Of a DNA stretch of 64,000 nt, positions 58,102 through 64,000 are shown one piece after another (the stretch's first letter is position 1; each line of letters opens with the position of its first letter). A program made the position numbers and the translations under genes. Under the pieces are notes generated by a model that saw nothing but the letters and a program-made list of their open reading frames with translations, had not been told where the DNA came from and did not search any database. The DNA lies in NCBI GenBank assembly GCA_035489755.1, contig DATGZK010000060.1:4723-68722 (forward strand), read 5' to 3'. Source of the DNA: UBA9160 sp035489755 (GTDB taxonomy: Bacteria > Myxococcota_A > UBA9160).

Positions 58102-59034
58102 CTAGCGGCCGCGCAGGCCGCGCAGCAGCGCTGTCTTCCACCCGCCGACGCTGCCGAGGCGATCCAAGGGAAACTCCTCCGCCGGCTCTTCCCGGCGCGG
58201 GCCCCCGACGCCGCCGAGACCGAGGTCCACGAGCACCTCGTCGGCAAACGCGCGCATCTGGCGGTGGACGATCGTTCCTTGGGCGTGGTGCAGGATCGAG
58301 AGCGGGCGGCCATGCCCAGAGTTCAGCGCTTCGACGCGCGGGCTGCGCGAGAGGTAAGACGCATAACGCGCCCAGCCGCGCCGCGCGATCTCGGCTTCGA
58401 GAACCGCCCTTAGATCCTGACGCGGATCATCCACGTGGGTGCGTGCATCCACGAGGGTTAACAGGATGCGCGCCCGCGCGGCGCGGTCGCTGCGCTCAAG
58501 GATCGCATAGACCTTGCCCGCCTCTTCCAGGGACGCCCAGTCTGCGACGGGGAGGACGATGCGATCCGCAGCATGAAGGGCGTTGAGCGTGAGGGCTTCG
58601 AGGTCGCTCTTCGTGTCCAGGACGATGAGGCCGCCCCACTGCGTCCGCTCGATGATGCGGAGCAGAGTGCCCGGATCGTCTGCGCGCGCCTTCAGGCTTG
58701 CGAGGTCCGGGGGCGACGCGACGAAATGCACGCCGTACTGCCCGAGCTGGATCACGCGGTCGAAACTGCGCTCGGCCCAGGCGTGTTTTAGGTTGCCGCC
58801 GCCGGGCACGGGCGGCCGCAGCGTGAACATGCGATCGAGGGAGCCCTGGTCGTCGAGGCCGACGATGAGAACCGGCAGGTCCTCGCGCAGGGCTCGCACG
58901 TAGATTGCGAGGTTTGTGGCCACGGTGGTTTTTCCGACGCCTCCCTTGTTTGAGGCGACGGCGAGGACGCGCGGGGCATGGGCGCGCGCAGGACTGGGGG
59001 GAACGCGCTCGGACACGGCATCGAGGATAGGCAT
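58102..59034 (-). CDS. ParA family ATPase (orphan)
   Basis: A 310-residue P-loop ATPase with the deviant Walker A of the ParA/MinD group: VLAVASNKGGVGKTTVATN (about residues 22-40, signature Lys before GG). VLIVGLDDQGSLDRMFTLRP is the Walker A' region, and LIVLDTKSDLEALTLNAL the Walker B strand. There is no N-terminal helix-turn-helix and no parB gene nearby, so it is an orphan that could position a cargo such as a chemosensory, carboxysome-like or flagellar complex. It leads the minus-strand unit with nitronate monooxygenase, PFK and MFS, and lies only 20 bases from the divergent kdsB start. Confidence 0.85.
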   Translation of the reverse strand: MPILDAVSERVPPSPARAHAPRVLAVASNKGGVGKTTVATNLAIYVRALREDLPVLIVGLDDQGSLDRMFTLRPPVPGGGNLKHAWAERSFDRVIQLGQYGVHFVASPPDLASLKARADDPGTLLRIIERTQWGGLIVLDTKSDLEALTLNALHAADRIVLPVADWASLEEAGKVYAILERSDRAARARILLTLVDARTHVDDPRQDLRAVLEAEIARRGWARYASYLSRSPRVEALNSGHGRPLSILHHAQGTIVHRQMRAFADEVLVDLGLGGVGGPRREEPAEEFPLDRLGSVGGWKTALLRGLRGR

Positions 59035-59038
59035 CGGG

Positions 59039-59044
59039 TAGGAT
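59039..59044 (+). promoter_or_regulatory. TAGGAT, putative -10 element before kdsB
   Basis: TAGGAT ends ten bases before the kdsB ATG and lies within the 20-base interval between the divergent parA and kdsB starts, so the -35 region would be inside parA. No ribosome site separates it from the ATG. Confidence 0.35.
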
Positions 59045-59054
59045 TGCGGCCATC

Positions 59055-59795
59055 ATGCCGGCGGTCGCCCTGATTCCCGCCCGCTATCAGGCCTCGCGGT
59101 TCCCGGGAAAGCCGCTTGCGTCCATCGCCGGAGTGCCGATGCTGCGCCGCGTGGTCGAGGGTGCGCGCGCTGCAAAGCGCGTGCGCGAGGTGATCGTTGC
59201 GACCGACGATCCCCGCATCGCCGAAGCCTGCGCCGCCTTCGGCGCAACCTGCCGAATGACCTCGCGCGCACACGCCACGGGCACAGACCGCATCGCCGAA
59301 GTCGCCGCCGGGCTCTCCGACGACGTGATCGTGAACGTGCAAGGCGACGAGCCGCTGATCGAGGGCTTCGTGATCGACGCCCTCGTCGAGGCCTTGGACG
59401 CGGACCCCGAGGTTCCGATGGCCACGGTCGCCCACCCGGCGGAACCGGCTGCACGCGAAGACCCAAATCGCGTGAAGGTGGTGGTGGACCAGCGCGGCCG
59501 TGCCCTTTACTTCTCGCGCAGCCCGATTCCCGCGCGCCGTAACGGAGTCGCAGGTCCCCCGCCGACCTTGCAGCACGCGGGGCTTTACGCCTACCGGCGC
59601 CCATTCCTCATGCAGCTCGTACAGCTCGCGCAGACCCCTCTCGAGCAGTGGGAGGCGCTGGAGCAGCTGCGTGCGCTGGAGCATGGTTTCGCGATCCGCG
59701 TCGCGGTCGTCGAAGGTTGGCGCAGCCTGCCGGTGGACGTGCCGCAGGATGTGGAGCGGGTGGAGGCGCATCTGCGCGAGGCGGGGCGGTGCTAA
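59055..59795 (+). CDS. kdsB: 3-deoxy-manno-octulosonate cytidylyltransferase
   Basis: A 246-residue KdsB. It opens with VALIPARYQASRFPGKPLAS (nucleotide-binding ARxxSxRxPGKPL), continues VREVIVATDDPRIAEACAAF, HATGTDRIAEVAAGLSDDVI and VNVQGDEPLIEG (QGDEP), and has ALYFSRSPIPARRN and HAGLYAYRRPFL. It activates KDO as CMP-KDO in the cytoplasm for lipopolysaccharide inner-core assembly, so the organism makes an LPS-type outer membrane. No other lps gene is adjacent. The downstream NiCoT-like gene starts inside its last seven bases. Confidence 0.93.
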   Translation: MPAVALIPARYQASRFPGKPLASIAGVPMLRRVVEGARAAKRVREVIVATDDPRIAEACAAFGATCRMTSRAHATGTDRIAEVAAGLSDDVIVNVQGDEPLIEGFVIDALVEALDADPEVPMATVAHPAEPAAREDPNRVKVVVDQRGRALYFSRSPIPARRNGVAGPPPTLQHAGLYAYRRPFLMQLVQLAQTPLEQWEALEQLRALEHGFAIRVAVVEGWRSLPVDVPQDVERVEAHLREAGRC

Positions 59796-60433
59796 CCGCC
59801 GCGGTTCTCGGCTTCCTGCTCGGGCTTCGCCACGCGAGCGATCCTGATCACGTAGTCGCAATCTCCACGATCGTGGCCCGTCACCGCAGCGCGTGGGCTG
59901 CGTCTCGCGTCGGTGTCGCGTGGGGCCTCGGCCACAGCCTGACCATCGTCGCCGTGGGAGGCGCAGTGGTGGTCCTCGGACTCGCCTTGCCTCCGCGCCT
60001 TGGGCTTGGGCTCGAGCTCCTGGTGGGGATCGTGCTGGTGGCCCTCGGCGTCTCGAACCTGCGCAGCTTGAGGACGGGCGGGCGGGCGCACGCCGCCTCT
60101 CCTGACCACGGGCGTGGCGCGCCCCTCGGCCCGCTTCGCCGCGCCTTCTTCGTGGGCCTCGTCCACGGCCTCGCCGGCAGCGCGGCGGTTGCGATCCTCG
60201 CGCTCGCGGCCATGCCGGGACCTCCCGCGGCCATCGTGTATCTCGCGATCTTCAGCCTCGGCACCATCGTAGGGATGGTCGCCATCTCCCTCGGCGTCGG
60301 CGCACCCCTCGCCCTTGCGAGCGGGCGCTCTCGCGCGCAGCGCTGGATCGTCGCAGGGAGCGGAGCCGTGTCCCTTGGACTCGGGCTCTGGCTCGTCTGG
60401 AAGATCGGGGTCGTCGAGGGAGTTCTGCTTTGA
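59789..60433 (+). CDS. NiCoT/NicO-like nickel-cobalt permease family protein
   Basis: A 214-residue membrane protein of about six helices. Helix 1 carries LGFLLGLRHASDPDHVVAIS, matching the HX4DH signature of nickel/cobalt transporters. LRRAFFVGLVHGLAGSAAVA holds the second conserved HG motif, and LAIFSLGTIVGMVAISLGVG follows. A cytosolic His-containing loop (HAASPDHGRG) fits metal handling. Small NicO-type proteins mediate uptake or efflux of Ni2+ or Co2+; direction is not readable here. The start is the GTG at 59789, overlapping kdsB by seven bases with GAGGCGGGG upstream; a longer frame upstream lies entirely within kdsB and is rejected. Confidence 0.8.
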   Translation: MLTAAVLGFLLGLRHASDPDHVVAISTIVARHRSAWAASRVGVAWGLGHSLTIVAVGGAVVVLGLALPPRLGLGLELLVGIVLVALGVSNLRSLRTGGRAHAASPDHGRGAPLGPLRRAFFVGLVHGLAGSAAVAILALAAMPGPPAAIVYLAIFSLGTIVGMVAISLGVGAPLALASGRSRAQRWIVAGSGAVSLGLGLWLVWKIGVVEGVLL

Positions 60434-60444
60434 GGGAGGATGCC

Positions 60445-61272
60445 ATGCACTCCGACACCGTGCTTGTGGAACACGACGGGGGCGTCGCCACCGTCGCCAT
60501 GAACCGGCCCGACGCGATGAACGCGCTCAGCAACGAGATGCTGGCTGCCCTCCCGGAACGCTTGCGCGAGCTCGCGAGTGACCCCGACGTGCGCTGCGTC
60601 GTTCTGACCGGTACCGGCGAGCGGGCATTTTCTGCGGGTGGCGACGTAAAGGACATGGCTGCGCGGGGGCCCGCAGCGGGTCCTGTGGGAAGCGAGCGCA
60701 AGGAACCGCGCCCGTGGGAGGACGCGGTCGATCGGCTGGGCTTGGCGCAAGAGGCTTCCTGGCTCCTCCACACGATGCCCAAGCCGACCCTTGCGGCCAT
60801 CAATGGGGCCTGCGCGGGCGCGTCCCTGTCGATGGCGCTGGCCTGCGACCTGCGCATCGCCTCCGACCACGCCGTCCTGCTCACAGCATTCGCGAAGATC
60901 GGGTACTCGGGTGATTTCGGCGGGAGCTGGTTCATGACCCAGATCGTCGGCACGGCCAAAGCGCGTGAACTCTACTTCCTCGGTGAGCGCCTCGACGCGG
61001 CCGAGGCCCTGCGGATCGGACTTGTGAACTGGGTGGCTCCGCGGGAGAAGTTCCGCGAGGAGGCCCGGGCACTGGCCGCTCGCATCGCCGCCGGGCCTCC
61101 CCTTGCCCACCGTTACATGAAGCGCAATTTGAACTTCGCACTCACGGGGGACCCGCACACCGCATTGCGTCTCGAAGCCGAGGGCATGATTCGCACCGGT
61201 CAGACCGAAGACTTTAAAGCCGCGGCCCGCGCGTTTCTGGAGAAGAAAACGCCGACCTTCAAAGGACGCTGA
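60445..61272 (+). CDS. enoyl-CoA hydratase/isomerase family protein
   Basis: A 275-residue crotonase-fold enzyme: VATVAMNRPDAMNALSNEML at the start, VVLTGTGERAFSAGGDVKDM (the first oxyanion-hole block, AGGD), and TLAAINGACAGASLSMALAC (second block, GACAGA). FAKIGYSGDFGGSWFMTQIV replaces the usual G-x-x-P-D-x-G; the general acid/base glutamates of true hydratases are not obvious there, so isomerase or another crotonase reaction is possible. The ATG at 60445 follows GGGAGGATGCC. It may be cotranscribed with the upstream NiCoT-like gene (11 bases). Confidence 0.88.
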   Translation: MHSDTVLVEHDGGVATVAMNRPDAMNALSNEMLAALPERLRELASDPDVRCVVLTGTGERAFSAGGDVKDMAARGPAAGPVGSERKEPRPWEDAVDRLGLAQEASWLLHTMPKPTLAAINGACAGASLSMALACDLRIASDHAVLLTAFAKIGYSGDFGGSWFMTQIVGTAKARELYFLGERLDAAEALRIGLVNWVAPREKFREEARALAARIAAGPPLAHRYMKRNLNFALTGDPHTALRLEAEGMIRTGQTEDFKAAARAFLEKKTPTFKGR

Positions 61273-61349
61273 TCCTGCAGGAGGGGCGCCGAGCGGCAGG
61301 TCGCCCGGCGGCCCTGGCCCTGCTCTTTCTTGTCTCCGGCGCCGGGGCC

Positions 61350-63860
61350 TTGATCGCGGAGACCACGTGGATGCGCTGGTTCCGCGAGCTCTTCGGGGCG
61401 ACCGCACCCGCTGCTTCCGCCACCCTCGTGGGCTTCCTCGGCGGCCATGCCGTCGGCGCGGCGCTGGCTGCGCGGCTCGTGCCTCGCTTCCGGCGCCCGC
61501 TCCGGGCGTATGGGCGTCTTGAGCTCGGGGCAGCCTTGGGAACGCTGCTCGTCCCGCTCCTCCTCGCCCTGTGCGAGCGCGCGACCCGGGGGTCCTACGA
61601 CGCGCTCCGCGCCACGCCGTTGCTGCTGCTTTCTCTGCGTTTTGGAATCGCGCTCTTGGCGACACTTCCTGCGGCGCTGTGCTTTGGAGCAACGCTTCCC
61701 GCTGTTGGCGCGGCGGTTTTGAATGACATTCGGCGCCTTGGCGCGGTCGGCTCGGCGCTCTACGCCGCCAATACGCTCGGCGCCGCTGCGGGAACCGCGC
61801 TTGCCGCGTTCTTTCTCCCCGACTGGATCGGTGTGCGCGCAAGCTACGCGGTGGCCGCTGCGCTCTCCGCCTGCGCAGGCGTTGGCGCGCTCGCTCTCGC
61901 GCGCGGTGAGCGCGATCTCGGGGCCGCCCCGGTGCCTTCGGCGGCGGCCTCCGTCCCCTCGAGTCCGCCGCCGCGCGCACGGGCCGCGGGCTGGGGCTCG
62001 CCGCGCGGCCAGGCTGCGCTCGCGACCCTCTCCGGTGTCGGTACCTTCGCGGCTCAGGTGCTGCTCGTCGAAGCCTTCGCCCAGATTTTCAATGGCTCGG
62101 TCTATGCCTTCGGAGCGGTGCTCTTTGTCGTCCTCCTGACGCTCGCCGCAGGCGCTGGGGCGATCGCGCTGATCGAGCGCCGGGCGCTCATCGATCCGCG
62201 CACTCTCCTCGGCGGAGCGCTTGCCCTGGCTGCCCTGGGCTTCCTGGCCTTCCCAGCTCAGCTCTCCCGCGCGACCGATGGCTTCGCCTATTTCGGCACG
62301 GACCAGCCGTGGCCGGGCTACCTGCTCGGGGCACTTGCCACCACGTTCGAGACCGCGGGGTTGCCGCTCTTCGCCGCTGGGCTCGTCTTCCCCCTCACTT
62401 TCGCGCTCGCCGCCCGGGCGCGGCGGGAGGGCGCTGGCGACGCGAGTGTGGGTTCACGCCTCGGCCACCTTCTCGTGGCAAACACCCTGGGCTCCATCGC
62501 CGGGGCGCTTGTCGCGCCCTTTGTGCTCCTGCCGACGGGGGGCCCGTGGTCGTCTTTCATTCTGCTGGCTGGGCTCTATGCGCTCCCCGCGATCGCGCTC
62601 CCCGACGCAACGGCCGGGCGACGCGTCGCCCGCGATGCGCTCTTCGTTCTCGGCTGGCTCCTCGTGCTCGGCTTCGCGAGCCCCGTGGGCTTGCCCCTGG
62701 CTCGCCTCGAGCGCGGAGAAACCCTCGCGTTCGCCGAGACCAGCGCGGCCGGCGTGGTCGCCGTCGTCGACCGAAGCGATGGGCGGGTCCTGCGCACGGA
62801 CAACTTCTCCGTGCTCGGCGGCACTCGGGAGAAGGTGCATGAGGAGCGCGAGGGACACCTCGCCCTGCTGCTCGCGCCGAGCGCCCGGCGCGTCGCGTAT
62901 GTGGGATCTGCCACCGGCATTAGCGCCGGTGCGACCCTCGCCCACCCGATCTCCCGCTTACATCTGGTGGAGATCGTGCCCGGCGTGGCCGGCGCCGCAC
63001 GGCTTTTCTTCGCGGACGCAAACCGCGGGGTCTACGAGGACCGGAGGACGCAGGTCGTGCTCGACGACGCAAGAAACTTCCTGCGGGCGACCAAGGAGCA
63101 GTTCGATCTCGTGATCGCAGACCTCTTCGTTCCCTGGCGTGCGGGAACAGGGTCGCTCTACACCCGAGAGCACTTCGACGCCGTGCGGGAGCACCTCGCA
63201 CCCGACGGCGTCTTCTGCCAGTGGCTTCCCCTCTACCAGCTGAGCCGGGGAGAGCTCGAGACCATCACCGCAACCTTTCTCGACGCCTTCCCCCACACAG
63301 CCCTTTTCCGGGGCGACTTCTACGGCGGCTTCCCGATCGCCGCGCTGGTCGGCTTTCGCGGTCACGTGCCCTCGGCGGAGGAGGTGGGCTCCGCAGCGCT
63401 TCGCCTCGCCGCCGCGGGCGAGGCGGACCGCTGGGTCACCGATCCAGCGGGCCCCTTCGCGCTGTACGTGGGACCCCTCGCCCCCATCGCTCCTTCCCTT
63501 GCGCAGGTCCCGCGCAACAGCGACGACCGGCCGCGGATCGAGTTCCTGGCCGCCCGAAGCCACTCCGGCGGCGCACGCGGGAAGAGCGAACCCCTGGTCG
63601 GGCTCGCATGGTCGCACTTTGAGGACGCCGTACGCGGCGCGGCACGGCGCACGGGGGATGAGCTCTTCCCGGAGCTCCCGCCCGAGGCACGTCGCGCGTC
63701 GGAGGGTGGGGCCTTGCTCCAACGGGCGGGAGCCCTTTGGGTCGCCGGGCGCTTCGACGACGCGGGAGGCGCCCTTGCCGAGGCGAGTGCGCTGATTCCA
63801 GCGCGGCTCCTCTCCGAGGCATCGGCCGATCCCACGGCAGCGGAGGTGTGGGGGAAGTGA
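61350..63860 (+). CDS. fused membrane (MFS-like) and spermidine synthase-like protein
   Basis: At least 836 residues. The N-terminal two-thirds hold about a dozen membrane helices in the pattern of bacterial MFS-spermidine-synthase fusions (ATLVGFLGGHAVGAALAARL, LCFGATLPAVGAAVLNDIRR, LGAVGSALYAANTLGAAAGT). The C-terminal third is a spermidine-synthase-type SAM domain: AYVGSATGISAGATLAHPIS (motif I variant), LHLVEIVPGVAGAARLFFAD, VVLDDARNFLRATKEQFDLV and IADLFVPWRAGTGSLYTREH. True polyamine synthesis is uncertain for these fusions. The only conventional start is a TTG at 61350, but the frame continues upstream in phase with residues LALLFLVSGAGAL, the rest of helix 1, so initiation is probably earlier at a non-standard codon near 61275-61320, after AGGAGG at 61279-61284 or before it. 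Confidence 0.78.
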   Translation: MIAETTWMRWFRELFGATAPAASATLVGFLGGHAVGAALAARLVPRFRRPLRAYGRLELGAALGTLLVPLLLALCERATRGSYDALRATPLLLLSLRFGIALLATLPAALCFGATLPAVGAAVLNDIRRLGAVGSALYAANTLGAAAGTALAAFFLPDWIGVRASYAVAAALSACAGVGALALARGERDLGAAPVPSAAASVPSSPPPRARAAGWGSPRGQAALATLSGVGTFAAQVLLVEAFAQIFNGSVYAFGAVLFVVLLTLAAGAGAIALIERRALIDPRTLLGGALALAALGFLAFPAQLSRATDGFAYFGTDQPWPGYLLGALATTFETAGLPLFAAGLVFPLTFALAARARREGAGDASVGSRLGHLLVANTLGSIAGALVAPFVLLPTGGPWSSFILLAGLYALPAIALPDATAGRRVARDALFVLGWLLVLGFASPVGLPLARLERGETLAFAETSAAGVVAVVDRSDGRVLRTDNFSVLGGTREKVHEEREGHLALLLAPSARRVAYVGSATGISAGATLAHPISRLHLVEIVPGVAGAARLFFADANRGVYEDRRTQVVLDDARNFLRATKEQFDLVIADLFVPWRAGTGSLYTREHFDAVREHLAPDGVFCQWLPLYQLSRGELETITATFLDAFPHTALFRGDFYGGFPIAALVGFRGHVPSAEEVGSAALRLAAAGEADRWVTDPAGPFALYVGPLAPIAPSLAQVPRNSDDRPRIEFLAARSHSGGARGKSEPLVGLAWSHFEDAVRGAARRTGDELFPELPPEARRASEGGALLQRAGALWVAGRFDDAGGALAEASALIPARLLSEASADPTAAEVWGK

Positions 63861-63950
63861 AACCTCGCCCTTTTTGGGGGGTCACGGCTGTGCGGCCCCC
63901 TGGTCCGCGGCTCCGCCCTTTTCCTTTCGAGGGAGCTCCCCGCGGGTGCG

Positions 63951-63956
63951 TACAAT
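63951..63956 (+). promoter_or_regulatory. TACAAT, putative -10 element at the window end
   Basis: TACAAT matches TATAAT at five of six positions in an AT-rich patch. An ATG follows at 63967. Confidence 0.35.
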
Positions 63957-63966
63957 ACATTAAGAA

Positions 63967-64000
63967 TGCATGAAGGCTGGCTCTCGGGCCTCGTGCAAAA
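63967..64000 (+). CDS. possible start of a further gene, cut by the window edge
   Basis: An ATG ten bases after TACAAT opens MHEGWLSGLVQ and runs off the window. Eleven codons are too few to assign a family. The promoter-like hexamer makes it a reasonable candidate. Confidence 0.3.

Noticed and set aside
59648..59788. Upstream extension of the NiCoT-like protein
   Set aside because: It lies entirely inside kdsB and is Gly/Ala/Arg-rich; the GTG at 59789 directly precedes helix 1.
1..64000. tRNA, rRNA, CRISPR arrays, transposases, phage genes
   Set aside because: I looked along both strands for T-loop signatures, spaced identical repeats and transposase motifs and found none.

Overview
This is a GC-rich, densely coding bacterial chromosome segment. 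The host looks Gram-negative: it has a KDO cytidylyltransferase (kdsB, needed only for lipopolysaccharide), a type IV prepilin-like leader, lipoprotein-anchored TPR proteins and an ExeA-type ATPase. The small zinc-ribbon protein at 36920, the several luciferase-like (LLM) flavin oxidoreductases and the general gene style suggest a deltaproteobacterial-grade lineage such as Myxococcota or a relative, but no phylogenetic marker here decides this. I see no rRNA, tRNA, CRISPR array, transposase or integrase.

Region 1 (1-17.5 kb) is loosely packed and looks like an accessory, partly decaying neighbourhood. Short stand-alone genes (DUF5996, DinB, MmcQ/YjbR, BAX inhibitor-like, VOC, GNAT, SDR, two GFA proteins, an isoprenylcysteine-methyltransferase-like protein) alternate with gaps and gene remnants: a fragment of an alpha/beta hydrolase, a frameshifted tail of an SDR, and a DUF4239 gene broken in a seven-base homopolymer. 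It also holds an exported protein of a conserved but uncharacterised family, a chimeric prepilin-leader protein, a YtcJ-like amidohydrolase, and an ExeA-like ATPase fused to a membrane segment and a PEGA-like domain.

Region 2 (17.5-29.4 kb) is operon-rich. A minus-strand unit encodes an LLM oxidoreductase, an alpha/beta hydrolase, a MelB-type (GPH) sugar symporter and a GH38 alpha-mannosidase; a second LLM gene diverges from it. Next is a minus-strand unit with ATGA overlaps (NTF2-like protein, TetR regulator, carotenoid oxygenase) preceded by palindromes that could be the TetR operator, and then a Glu/Leu/Phe/Val dehydrogenase.

Region 3 (29.7-36.9 kb) looks like a surface-glycan or export locus: two GT2 glycosyltransferases, a SAM methyltransferase, and two TPR lipoproteins that overlap by TGATG. 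The methyltransferase and one glycosyltransferase overlap tail to tail by 96 bp.

Region 4 (36.9-47.4 kb): zinc-ribbon protein; a Gfo/Idh/MocA oxidoreductase divergent from an aldo/keto reductase plus LLM pair; an MFS transporter divergent from a CstA peptide transporter with its small CC-terminal partner; an amidase remnant; a membrane protein plus AhpD-like pair; and a MocR-type regulator.

Region 5 (47.4-64 kb): two coupled ABC exporter half-transporters, divergent from MocR across a repeat-rich intergenic region; an ECF sigma/anti-sigma pair; an SDR; a four-gene minus-strand unit (orphan ParA, nitronate monooxygenase, PPi-type phosphofructokinase, MFS); and a plus-strand run of kdsB, a NiCoT-like permease, an enoyl-CoA hydratase and a membrane-fused spermidine-synthase-like protein. 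Translational coupling by ATGA/GTGA/TGATG/TAGTG junctions is very common, and a TA(G/C)nnT hexamer recurs just upstream of many leading genes.
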